Assembly (NCBI GenBank): GCA_027627225.1
Contig: JAPFQT010000152.1
Location: forward strand, 248,001-312,000
Origin: Congeria kusceri
Lineage: Eukaryota > Mollusca > Bivalvia > Myida > Dreissenidae
DNA length: 64,000 nucleotides
Direction: 5' to 3'
Shown here: positions 1-10,752 of the stretch, one piece after another
Layout: each line of letters starts with the position of its first letter
Position numbering within the stretch: the stretch's first letter is position 1
Made by a program: the position numbers and the translations under genes
Notes under the pieces: generated by a model
The model's input: only the letters and a program-made list of their open reading frames with translations
Database searches by the model: none
Told to the model about the DNA's origin: nothing

Positions 1-189
1 TTTGTCCGTCGTGTATCGTCCGTCATGCGTTGTCCGTTGTGTGTCAACATTTTCATTCAAAGAAAATCTCCTCCTAAACCGAAAGGATGATTTTCACCAA
101 ACTTCATAGGAATGATCCTTGGGTCACTCTCTTTCAAAATTGTTCAAATCGTTCCGGTCCACTGCATATATAGGTCACAAGAGCTAAAA

Positions 190-1010
190 TAGATTTAAAA
201 TCTTGTAACTTTAAAAATCTTCTCTGAACCCACAAGGCTAGGAGCTTTCATATTTGATATGTGACATCCTCTAGTGGTCCTTTACAAAGATTGTTCAGGT
301 GATGCCCCTGTGGTCAAAACTGGCCGCACCCGGGGGTCACATGATTTTTATATGTACTTATAGCAAAATGACTTTAAAAATCTTCTCCTTTGAAACTGCA
401 AGGTCCAGAGGTTTCATATTCGGTATGTAACATTGTAAAGTGGTCCTCTACAAAGATTGTTGAAATGATGCCTATGGGGTCAAAACCACACCCCCTGGCT
501 TACATGGTTTATATATACTTAAATAGCAAACTGTACTATTCTTCTGTACAAAGATTGTTCAAATGATGCCCCTGGGGTCAAAACTGGCCACACCCCGGGG
601 GTCATAATTTGTATACAGACTTAAATAAATGACTTTAAAAATCTTCTTTTCTGAAACCGCAAGGCCCAGAGGTTTCATATTTGGTATGTAATGTTATTAA
701 AGTGTCCTCTTCAAAGATTGTTTGAATGATGCCCATGGGATCAAAACTGGCCACACCCCAGGGCTCACATGGTTTATATAGACGTAAATGGCAAAATAAT
801 TTTAAAATTCTTCTCCTCTGAAACCACAAGTCCCAGAGGTTTTGTATTTGGTTGGAAACATTGTATAGTGATCCCCTACAAAGATTGCTGAAAAGATGCC
901 CCTGGGGTCAAAACTGCCCACGCCCCGGGGGTCACATGATTTGTATAAACTTAAATAGCAAAATGACTTTTAAATCTTCTCCTCTGAAACTGCAAGACCC
1001 AGTGTTTTGT
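190..1010. repeat. Degenerate tandem array, unit about 168 bp
   Basis: About five diverged units recur at roughly 223, 389, 649, 819 and 985, marked by CTGAAACCGCAAGGCCCAGA and then by ACAAAGATTGTT and GGTCAAAACTGGCC. One unit near 490-550 has an internal deletion. Bases 1-190 carry related repeat sequence (GTCCGT-rich start, CACCAAACTTCATAG), so the element probably begins before the window. No coding signal. Confidence 0.75.
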
Positions 1011-1690
1011 TAACCAAATTTTTCGAAGAAAAAGTTTGGTTATTAGTTTGGCTTAAGTTGCTGTTCGGGCGTGTGATCGGGTGGGCAGCAGGACGTAGCA
1101 CTTTTCGTTTTGGCTCTCTAACTCGAGAACGAATTGAGCTATTGTAATGAAACTGCATACATAGATAGCTTATAGCGAGGCCTCGCTTAGGATTGCTAAT
1201 AGGATGGGTGGGGTCAAGGTCAGGGTTACTGTAACTTAAAATAGAAAAAAGGTTTCAGCTCAATAACTTAAGAACGCATCGAGATATTTTAATGAAACTT
1301 AGTACAAAGATACCTTACATCGAGACCTCACTTGGGACTGCATATGGGGTGGGTAAGGTCAAGGTCACTGTTACTAAAAAATAGAACAACGGTTTCCGCT
1401 AAATATCTTGAGAATGCATTGCGATATTTTAATGAAACTTGATACACATATCTTTTATCGAGACCTCGCTTTGGATTATGTCAAGGTCACTGTTACTCAA
1501 AATAAAAAATAAACAGTTTTTGCTCAATAACTTGAGAATGTATTGAGATATTTTAATGAAACGTCATACATAGATATCTTTTATCAAGACTTTGTTATGG
1601 ATTGCATATCAGTTGGGTGGGGTCAAGGTCACCATTACTAAAAATAGACTTAAAGTTTTTGTGCTGACTTTGATGCATTTTCTTCCAAAA
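1011..1690. repeat. Element with GGTCAAGGTCAC array, unit about 140 bp
   Basis: It starts with AACCAAATTTTTCGAAGAAA. It then carries four diverged units (about 1120, 1264, 1403 and 1528) marked by AACTTGAGAAYGCATTGAGA, TTTTAATGAAACTTCATACA and GGTCAAGGTCACTGTTACT. The same unit family recurs at 9240-9725 and 34800-35910. Confidence 0.75.
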
Positions 1691-2203
1691 ATTTGTTGTT
1701 TCCTGGAATTTCCACGTTTCTTGTCATTTTGTATCTCATCAATAGGTGTGTAAAGGTCGAGGGCATCCTCCTCCTCATCGTAATTTGCAAAAAAATACAT
1801 AAAATTATACAACTAAACCATGTACAATGCATGAAAAAAACAGTCAGATTTGCATTACACTATGTTTGTATACTCCAGTAAAAACCAACAATGACTTGAG
1901 CAAAAGCGAAAGAAAGAATCCAATAAACATAGATATGCAGGTGTAAACATTCCTTCAAGTTGTTCAATTTATGATATTACTATTTGTAAAGATTGGCAGA
2001 AACATTCTCCATTTGTCAACATCATGTTGATTATTTAATTTCTGTAAAATATTATATTGGATTCTAAAATATTGTTTTGCAACAGAGACAGTTGTATTTT
2101 AAGTTTCATTTTGCAACTGTAGATGAACATTTTTGTAATGAGACACACGGTATTCAGTATTGTATCGGATTTACCCTTGTAACAAAGAATAAAGCATTCA
2201 CAG
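1691..2203. other. No gene seen; AT-rich
   Basis: No open frame with protein-like composition and no clear repeat. Short frames here overlap on both strands and have no family signature. Confidence 0.5.
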
Positions 2204-2398
2204 TTAAGAAAATCTGTTTGTGATACAATTAAAAAAATCCACAATAAATTCATGGATAATTGGACAATGCCCAAAAATATGAACTATTGTTTCTGTACAG
2301 TTTCTACAGAAAGTGCATGTATCACTATCAGTATATTTTATTTTAAATAAAAGACTATTAGTTTATAATATTCTGTGAATAATTCTATAGTGTAGCCA
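2204..2398 (-). pseudogene. LINE reverse transcriptase C-terminal fragment (Cys-rich tail)
   Basis: Read leftwards, the frame gives WLHYRIIHRIL, a stop, then TNSLLFKIKYTDSDTCTFC and ETIVHIFGHCP before ending at a stop. The CxxC ... ETIxHxFxxC pattern is the Cys/His tail found after the reverse transcriptase of several LINE clades. The internal stop and the short length show a dead copy. Its 5' neighbour is not continuous with it but lies beyond 2552 on the other strand, see the next entry. Confidence 0.6.
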
Positions 2399-2551
2399 CT
2401 ATAAATTCAAGATGCCGGGGGCATAAAAATACCAATATACTGTACTAACCATTATTATACAATCCAGATATAGTAACTGGACAGCAAAGTTTCATCTTTG
2501 CTTCTTGGTTTAAAACTGGCATACACGCGAGATTTGATAAAATAAATTAAA

Positions 2552-2845
2552 TTGATGTTGTTTTATGAATACGATGAATTCTGTAAACAATACAACTTTA
2601 ACCCGAACTATCTTCTTTATCAAGGAGTTATACACTCTGTACATAGATTTCTGAAGACAATTCAGTTAACAGAGAACTATACGTATTTCAAACCGTTTAT
2701 CCCACCATGCTTACAGAGCATTTTACAACTCTCTAGAGGAAACACAACCCATGTATTCAATTTTAAAAGAAAATGAATCAATACCGTCACGCAAAACTAA
2801 GTGGTGTCAAATTTTTGAAAAAATAAAAGACAGTGAGTGACCAAT
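2552..2845 (+). pseudogene. LINE reverse transcriptase fragment, frameshifted
   Basis: The frame reads YEYDEFCKQYNFNPNYLLYQ, then a segment ending LSRGNTTH. After a +1 shift near 2750 it continues MYSILKENESIPSRKTKWCQ. The spacing (Y-N-N/L-Y-G/I motif, then 'ILKENE.IPS.K.KW') matches the region between the catalytic domain and the Cys-rich tail in LINE polymerases. It lies head-to-head with the tail fragment at 2204-2398, as expected if one LINE copy was broken by an inversion. Confidence 0.55.
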
Positions 2846-2859
2846 TTTATTTTTAAAAT

Positions 2860-3465
2860 GCCTTTTATAATAACAAATGTTCCGCTTCAATGATATTTCT
2901 CAGAGTTAAAGGACTTTGAGATTTTTGAAATTAATATATACTGCATACATTCTTGTCCAGGCTATTTGTCAGCAAATACTGCCCAGAGTTTGATTAATTT
3001 ATATGGGAAGCTTCATTGCCATGAGGAGGTGTGCATATTAGCAGGATGTGGGCTTCAATGACTTTTCTTAGAGTTATGGGACTTCGAATATTTCTGAAAT
3101 ATAGTATATAGTGTGCAATTCTTGTCCAAGCTATTTCTCAGCAACCACTGGCCAGATTTCAATGAAATTTCATGGAAAGCTTCATTGCCAAGAGGAGGTG
3201 TGCATATAAATGGGATGCTCCACTTCAATGATTTTCTTGGGGTTATGGGACTTTGAGCTTTTTGAAATTAGTAAATACTGCATACATTCTTGTCCAGTCT
3301 ATTTGTCAGCAAATACTGGCCAGATTACAATTTTTGAAATATAGTATATAGTATGCATTTCCTTCTGATTTTTAGTCATTTTAATATCTCTGCCCTTCAC
3401 ATTGCAATTATATGTTTGACAAAGCGCATTAGGGAGCATCCATCAGTTCTACTGATATCCTTGTT
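2860..3465. mobile_element. Non-autonomous element with about 175-bp internal repeats and 3' hairpin
   Basis: Diverged units carry GCTTCATTGCCAAGAGGAGG, ATGGGACTTYGA and TTCTTGTCCARGCTATTT. The right end is a hairpin, ATCAGT-TCT-ACTGAT (3442-3456), followed by ATCCTTGTT. This matches the terminal layout of the other hairpin-ended elements in the window. Confidence 0.6.
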
Positions 3466-4110
3466 ATAGTTTGTATACATCACTTATATGACATTTGATT
3501 TAATATTTAAAATTACATTATTAATATAATTCTAGATAATAGATCAAGGGTTGCAATGATTTGTCTTTGTAATCATCTGCAATACTTTCAATGGCAGATT
3601 AAATCTAAGGGGAAGAACTTTGTACAAACTGGGTTTAACACATCTTAATATATGTTTGATTTCATTCATAATTTATTTATAGTAAGGGGATATTTAAATC
3701 ATTCGTGTGTAGCATTTGCAACTTAAAACGGAGTTAGATGAGCATGATATTAGGAGAGGAATTCTTACGTGATTGTATTAAAGATATCTACAAAACATGA
3801 AATACAGATCTTCTGAAAAATGCATGATAAAACGTGTTTTTATCAAGCAAAATGTCTTATAATTCCCAAGTTAATATATTGATTATCATGTCAGATTAAG
3901 TCACCTATGTGACACTAAACAGTCAAATATAAGCTGGTAATGAGTGCCAACTCAACCAATAATTTGGAAAACAAAATTAGTACCATTCAGTACCATTTAC
4001 CCTTACCATGTTGAAGCCCAAAAATCAAAACTCCGTGTGAGTGGATTTTGGTGGATTTTTCAGTGGTAGTCAATGACATACCATAGAGTGTAAAAACACT
4101 AAAAATGCTT
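3466..4110. other. No gene seen
   Basis: AT-rich sequence without a supported frame or repeat, leading into the 80-bp array. Confidence 0.5.
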
Positions 4111-4755
4111 TTGTGTCAATTATTTCCTTTTTTGGTATTTCTGACCTTAGGGTTCCTGGACTAATTATTTATTAATAACATACGCATCATTTGTGTCAAT
4201 TATTTCCTTTTTTTGTATTTCTGACCTTAGGGTCCCTGGACTAATTAATTATTAATAACATACACATCATTTGTGTCAATTATTTTCTTCTTTGGTATTT
4301 CTGACCTTAGGGTCCCTGGACTAATTATTTATTAATAACATACGCATCATTTGTGTCAATTATTTCCTTTTTTGGTATTTCTGACCTTAGGGTCCCTGGA
4401 CTAATTAATTATTAATAACATACACATCATTTGTGTCAATTATTTTCTTCTTTGGTATTTCTGACCTTAGGGTCCCTGGACTAATTATTTATTAATCACA
4501 TACGCATCATTTGTGTCAATTATTTCCTTTTTTGGTATTTCTGACCATAGGGTCCCAGGACTAATTATTTATTAATAACTTATGCATCATTTGTGTCAAT
4601 TATTTTCTTTTTTGGTATTTCTGACCATAGGGTCCCAGGACTAATTATTTATTAATAACATTCGCATCATTTGTGTCCATTATTTCCTTTTTTGGTATTT
4701 CTAACCATAGGGTCCCTGGACTAATTATTTATTAATAACATACGCATCATTTGTA
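4111..4755. repeat. Exact 80-bp tandem array, about 8 copies
   Basis: TTGTGTCAATTATTT recurs at 4111, 4191, 4271, 4351, 4431, 4511, 4591 and 4671, an exact 80-bp register. Copies also share TTCTGACCTTAGGGTCCCTG and ATTAATAACATACGCATCAT. The pairs 4191-4350 and 4351-4510 are nearly identical 160-bp dimers (alternating TACACATC/TACGCATC and TTTCCTTTTTT/TTTTCTTCTTT), which shows recent dimer-level duplication. Confidence 0.95.
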
Positions 4756-5650
4756 CGGTGCATACATGTATTTGCAAACACACATGTATTAATTCTTGAG
4801 TTAAAGTCTATTCTTTATTCTTAAGTCTAAGAATGGGTTGATGAATACGAGCCCGGAGTATTTGCTCCACCATACTACAGTAAATGACCAGTAATTGACT
4901 ATTAAATGTGACGCCCAGTAATTGACTACAATAAAGACCAGTAATGGTCTACAGAATTATAAAGATGCAACATTTAGCCATGGCTTGATTCGATCGATTT
5001 TTATTTCATCTGTAACATCATTTAGTTGAATATTTTGATTCAATTTTCCTTTTACAGGCTTGTTTTTGCGTATTTGTCAGTTCTGACTTTCAAAAGAGTA
5101 AAGCATTTTACTTGTTATTATGTGTGCCATTGAATTGGTTACTACATGTATGTACCCTTTATATTAATATAGATTAGAAAAATGGAAAAATTGGTGACAT
5201 CGTTTAACCACTAGTTCAATATAACAGCAACCTTGATGCCATGATCACTTTGCATGAGTTATCTACACAAACACCATAATTTAATTACCAGGTTTAGGAC
5301 AGATAATGTATAAATATATAAACATACATACATGTAAATATACATGCATAAATAAATTCAGATCAAAAATGGCTGATTGCATATCGGTAATCGCATCGGA
5401 CCATTCACAATTGATTGATCGATGTATCGAAAGAATGGTTACAGCTAAATTTATTACTACAATTTAGTATATAAGTTACTTAAACACTGCTCTTGTTTTC
5501 ACATTCAAATATTAACTTCCTGTGTTTAAAAGAACCAATCAGGAAAGGATTCCTTTCAATATATCTTCACGTTAATAATTATCCAGTAAACCCTCCCTGT
5601 ATTATTAGTTGGTTCACTTTTATTAAGATAACTAATGTAATACAATTTAT
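4756..5650. other. No gene seen
   Basis: AT-rich. A few short copies of CAGTAATTGACTA near 4890-4945 are the only pattern noticed. Confidence 0.5.
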
Positions 5651-5652
5651 AT

Positions 5653-6664
5653 ACAAGAGGGCCAAAGTGCCACTGGGTCGCTCACCTACGTTTAGTGAAT
5701 AATACTGGTTTGTAAAAGTATTAAAGCATGTTCAGAGTTCAAGTAAAAGTTGACAACTGACATTAGTGATGGTCCACTGACATCCATGTTTTTAGCGTAT
5801 CCAAATAACGTGAAGGAACATGGTGGATTAAAGTCATCCATTAAATAAAGTGAAGGAACGTGGTGGATTAAAGTCACCCATTAAATAACGTGAAGGAACG
5901 TGGTGGATTTAAGTCACCCATTAAATTATTTTTTAATTATCCTGCTAGTGGTTATAGAATATTTGCAACGTTTTTATTAAAGCCATATAATGAAACTACT
6001 CCCCTGGCAGCCATGTTTTTTTTTAAATCATTAAATAGAAATTTGGTAGAGGCCACCAAAGCAACATTAGTGTGAAATTAATACGAAATCCAACAATTGG
6101 TTACTGACAAGAAGATTTTTAAAGTTTTCAGTTCAGCCATATAAGGAAAACGTCCCGTTCCTGGCGGCGATGATTTAGAACATATCAAAATAATGTGAAG
6201 TATTTTGCTATAGGGTCACTAAAATATTTGTGTGAAATTATTTCAAAATCCAACCAGGGTTTTTTGATAACAAGATTTTTAAAATTTTCAATATAGCCAA
6301 AAAAGGTCCCACCCCCTGTCGGCCATGTCTTTTAAAGTATCAAACTAATTTTAAGTGTTTTGGTAGAGGGTCACTCAAGGAACCTTTGTCTGAAATTATT
6401 TTAAAGTTTAACCAGTGGTGACTGACGAGAAGAATTTAGTCTTATAAGTAAAAAAGACCCAGGCCTTTTACACCCATGTTCTTTGACGAATCAAAGTAAT
6501 TTGAAGCATTTTGGTAGAAGACCACCCAAGGAAAATTCATACCAAGTTTGGTTAATTTCCACCAAGCAGTTTCAGAGGAGATTTTTTTAAGTATATTGTT
6601 GACGAAGACGGCGAATGACCAGAATAGCTCACCCTTGAACAGTTTGTGTTCAGGTGAGCTCAAA
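5653..6664 (+). mobile_element. AGGGCCA-type hairpin element, full copy
   Basis: The left end reads ACAAGAGGGCCAAAGTGCCA followed by GGGTCGCTCACCT. The right end (6629-6660) is a hairpin in which GCTCACC pairs with GGTGAGC, preceded by GACGAAGACGGCG. The body has a 42-bp unit (CGTGAAGGAACGTGGTGGAT) three times at 5802-5928 and diverged units of about 170 bp. The same end sequences recur inverted at 10440-10487 and 61537-63017. Confidence 0.65.
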
Positions 6665-7096
6665 AGTGAATTTATTTAGCAATAGAATACACAACCCTAC
6701 AGTTCTGTAAGATCCTGAAACAATTTGTTTACTGCATTGTCTATTATTATTAAAAAAAAATCATACAGTAGTTTCAGTATCCATTTAAACTGGTAACCAC
6801 ACACTAAACTGACATTGGGGTAAGAACAACTAAAATAATGATGAAATCATAGGAATATAATTTTAAGGGAATATGGAGATTAAAATACAAACCATTATTT
6901 GTTCTGCTATTCCAATAAACCAGAGTTCTGAAAGAAGTCCTGTATAGTGTGACAGCGACCTCTGAGACACCGAAGGTCAGCACAGTCCATTTTATAAGGG
7001 TATCAATGTAATTGCTATTTTAAGTGTCAGTTAATTTCTCATTCATTTTATATATAGTATTCATATAAGGATAAACCGACAACTATCAGCAAAACA
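6665..7096. other. No gene seen
   Basis: AT-rich sequence with short homopolymer runs; no frame or repeat supported. Confidence 0.45.
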
Positions 7097-7165
7097 AGAA
7101 TGGTCGAGTGGTATGCACTGAAGATTTTGGTGATGGTGAACCAGGTTTGAATCTGGTCGGAAAGC
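7097..7165 (+). repeat. tRNA-like sequence (SINE head or tRNA relic)
   Basis: TGGTCGAGTGG at 7101-7111 resembles a Pol III A box of the serine/leucine type, and GGTTTGAATC at 7144-7153 resembles a B box at about the right distance. No clean acceptor stem is visible, so this is a relic or SINE head rather than a functional tRNA. Confidence 0.35.
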
Positions 7166-7384
7166 ATTTAAATTTATGTTTAACTGCAATTTATGAAGAG
7201 ATAATTGTATTTTAGATATATTCTGAGTTCAAAGTTTGTATTTATTTGTATTTTTTTCAAATATCAGTTTCATGACAATAATAGCAATGACAGTGTCATC
7301 AGCATTCCATTTACTTCCCGTGTCTGTCACAAAGTCATTAAATATACGAGTATATACTATCTTTATAAATTTGAAAAAACAGTT

Positions 7385-7455
7385 TCACCAGCAGGATTTG
7401 GACTCGTGACCATTTGTTAAATATAACGCGCCGCGCTTTTATTGCCTGAGCCATG
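7385..7455 (-). repeat. tRNA-like SINE head
   Basis: On the minus strand TGGCTCAGGCA (7443-7453) fits the A box and GAGTCCAAATCCTGC (7391-7405) fits a degraded B box. A full cloverleaf is not supported. Confidence 0.4.
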
Positions 7456-7667
7456 AATTCATATTGATAGTAGGAAATATATTCAGACATTCACTGTACC
7501 AGGGCAGAGATTTATCATTTCTTTGCAGCTACCTCCATTTTATCTGATTTACCTATTTTTGGGAGAAACCATGAATCTAGAACATGTTCACGTCTCAATG
7601 CGTCTCAATGCGCACTGTTTATTTAACACAAATCCATTTATTTTTAAGACATTTAAATATTAATAAT

Positions 7668-8620
7668 TATGCCCCCTTCGAAGAAATGGGGGTATATTGC
7701 TTTGCACCTGTCCGTCGGTTGGTCAGTCAGTCAAACGGTCGGTCGTATGGTTGGTCGGTCTGTCCGTAGACCATTTTGTTTCTGCACGATATGTAGAGAA
7801 CGCTTTGAGCTACGATCATTTAAGTTGGTATACTGGTTACTTGGGTGGAAAGGAAGACGCCTATCGATTTTGATGTCAACAGTTGAAAGGTCAAGGTCAC
7901 AGGAGCTTGTAACATGAAATTCATTTCCGCACCATATATAGAGAACGCTTTGCCCTATGATCATTGAAGTTGGTATGCTGGTTACATGGGTGGAAAGGAA
8001 GATGCCTATCAATTTTGAGGTCAACAGGTCAAAGGTCAAGGTGACAGAGGCTTGTAACATGAAAACTGTTTCCTCTGAGAACGCTTTGACATACGATCAT
8101 CCAAGTTAGTATGCTGGTTTCTCGGGAGGAAAGGAAGAAGCCTATCGATTTTGAGGTCAACCAGTCAGAGGTCGAGGTCACAGGGGCTTGTAACATGAAA
8201 ACCATTTCCACACAATATCTAGAGAACGCTTTAACCTAGGATTATATAAATTAGTATGCTAGTTAATCTTGAGGGAAGGAAGACCTCTATCGATTTTGAG
8301 ATCAAAGGTCAAGGTCACAGGGACTTGTAAAAAAAAACACATTTCCACTTAATAACAGGTGAACCATTGGTACATGGTCCTCAAAATATATAAGTACAAT
8401 GGTCAGTTTGAGTAGATGACCTATTACATAGTGATAATTACTGAATACTTGGGTCGAGTCATCAAATTTGATAGGAAGAATGCTCTTGCAGAGAAGACAA
8501 CTCCTATCAAGGTAATGGTTAACATGTCTCAGCTTAGATTTTTCAGAAACAGTACCCTTCTGTGATGAACAAAGGCTGCAAGTCGGGGGGGCAAACATGT
8601 TTTACAAACATCTCTCGTTT
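7668..8620 (+). mobile_element. TATGCCCCC-type hairpin element, copy 1
   Basis: The left end TATGCCCCCTTCGAAGAA is followed by a GTCGGTCGGTC-rich stretch. The body is an array of about 165 bp units (GAGAACGCTTTG, GTTGGTATGCTGGTTAC, GGTCAAAGGTCAAGG). The right end has GTCGGGGGGGCA, then the hairpin ATGTTT-TAC-AAACAT (8597-8611), then CTCTCGTTT. The reverse complement of the right end contains TTGCCCCCCC, so the ends are partly inverted copies. The long minus-strand frames through this block come from the repeat. Confidence 0.75.
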
Positions 8621-9239
8621 AAGTGTGTTATGGTAGAGCATCATGGGAAACCTTTTAAATTGATCAAAGCTTATCAAACCACATTTTTTTGTTCATATTA
8701 CATTTAATCATAATTCTAATTTAAACAGAATTATATCAATTTTGTTAAAATTAAAAATTTGAATGGAACACATGCAATCTATTAGACTTTTAAATATTAA
8801 AAAATGTACTGGTATATTACCTTGGTGAAATAAGTTTAATAGTACAAGTCTTGAGTGTGAAACTATTGTAATGCTTCATTAATACTGAATCAGTATTATT
8901 AGAAAACAGTCAGTTTCAATGATATTTATTTTACAGAAAAACAAGACATCAAATTATCTGTGTTTTATTTACCTTTATTCACTCTCTTTCTCTCAGATAT
9001 GTTCTAAGTTCCATAAATGCTAAGAACAGGAATATACAGAAATTGAAATGCAACCATTGATCTCTAAATGATAACGTACAAGCATATGTTGAAATTTGTA
9101 CTCTTAAATGAACATACCATGGGTTTATTTCCATTTCAAGACTACTAAAATACTGATAATAGATGCAAAGTTCAACAGATGATCAGAAAACAACTTTTCA
9201 TTTTGCAACTTGAGTAAATGACTAATAAGATACTGACCC
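8621..9239. other. No gene seen
   Basis: AT-rich; nothing supported on either strand. Confidence 0.5.
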
Positions 9240-9725
9240 AGTAAATGACAAGTAAATGACTATCATCAAGGTCAAGGTCACTAAAATAGAAATATAGTTT
9301 CTGCTCAATTTGAAATTGTCACTAACTCGAGAATGACTTGAGATATTGCAATGAAACTTCATATGTAGATACCTTATATCAAGACCTCTTTTGGGATTGT
9401 ATATGGAATGTTTCGAATGAAGGTCAAGGTCCTTCAATATGGTTTCCACTCAATAACTCCTGAATAAATTGTGATATTGCAATGAAACTTCGCATATAGA
9501 TACCTTAAATCAAGACCATGCTTGGGATTGCTTCTGTTGTTTGTGGTGGTCGCGTTCAAGGTCACTGTTACTAAAAATAGAAATTTAATTTCTGCACAAT
9601 AACTCAAGAACAAATTGAGATATTGTAATGAAACTTCATACATACAAAGATACCTTATAGCGAGACCTCGCTTGGGATTGTACATGGGTTGGGTGGGGTC
9701 AACGTTAATGTTACAAGTGGGGTTT
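9240..9725. repeat. GGTCAAGGTCAC array, second locus
   Basis: Three to four diverged units related to 1011-1690 and 34800-35910 (AACTCAAGAACAAATTGAGA, GCAATGAAACTTC, CGAGACCTCGCTTGGGATTG). No independent coding signal. Confidence 0.75.
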
Positions 9726-10439
9726 ATTAATCGAAATCCGTTGTTTTTTTTTGTCGTATGTTTTTGTAGTTTTGTAATTATATTCAAGGTTCTTTCATAA
9801 AAACGTAATTAATTTAAAGTTTAGAAAACATGTGCTTATTATAAATTATCTTGTGCGTGCATGCATGTATTAATCCGATTTCAGTACATTGACATTACAA
9901 ACGCACCGTCACAATATGAACAAAACATATATTTTGCCCAAAATAAAATCTCCCCGATTAATGTTCTATCAATAGCGCTTGCTTTGTTTAGGCACTATAG
10001 TATCGATCGATGCTTTTTGACACCGACCACATGCTAAGCGTGGTACAGGCTTTCAGATACAAACTACTAGACGATAGATGGCAGTCACATCAAAGATATT
10101 TGAAGTAAAAGCGGCATGTATATTTGGATACTTGGCTAATTGGTCATGTCAAGCTGTTTTACTCAGTAGTTTTAGGCAACATTTAAGTGTCATTTTTATC
10201 GCCTGTGGGTTTTGACGATTTTTTTTGGTTGTTCAACAAGAGAATAATATTCCAAGGTTCTAAAGCCATATTGTAACGTTAGTAAACAGAATATTATGAA
10301 TTAGTAACAGACATAATAATATCAATTAAAAACCGATTTTTCCAAAACAAAACTCAAACTGTTCGAATGTTGTTTTTGTAAATTGTCGGACAATAATTAT
10401 TTTAAGTGTCCGAAAAGTTCGAGTTTTTACAGTATTATT
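9726..10439. other. No gene seen; putative intron sequence
   Basis: Because the sacsin-like giant exon starts at an acceptor, everything from at least here to 10752 is probably intron. No NADDAG-type exon is visible on the plus strand anywhere upstream in the window. Confidence 0.5.
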
Positions 10440-10487
10440 CATTAAACTCAGCTGAGCGACCCAGCCATGTTGGCCCTCTTGTTTCGT
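10440..10487 (-). mobile_element. AGGGCCA-type element end fragment
   Basis: Hairpin GCCA-TGT-TGGC (10464-10474) followed by CCTCTTGTTT, preceded by GCTGAGCGACCCA. This is the reverse complement of the left end of the element at 5653-6664. Confidence 0.6.
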
Positions 10488-10752
10488 TTATATCGAACTT
10501 TCATGTAAAGTTCCCTATAAATGAAAGGCCTTAAACGAACAAAATATTGTGCTAGAAAGCATTCAGTGGAAGTGCTGATGTCAAGAACCTCAAAGAACCT
10601 TCTATTTTAACGGAATTCCTGCGCAATGTTTAACTTACTACTTTTTAGCTTACCATTTATTCGAGAAAATTAATCTCTTCCTGTGACATGTATTGCTTAT
10701 ATAAGCATAGAAATTTACTTGAATGCAATAGAATAAGAACACTCTTTTGCAG

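Noticed and set aside
4111..4755. CRISPR-like array
   Set aside because: Repeats are contiguous 80-bp units without unique spacers, and the window is eukaryotic.
7097..7165. Functional tRNA gene
   Set aside because: A- and B-box-like motifs exist but no complete acceptor stem or anticodon arm can be drawn.
7731..8211. Minus-strand frames rich in 'VTLTFDLLTSK'-like peptides
   Set aside because: Typical translation of GGTCAAGGTCAC repeat arrays in bivalves, not a protein.
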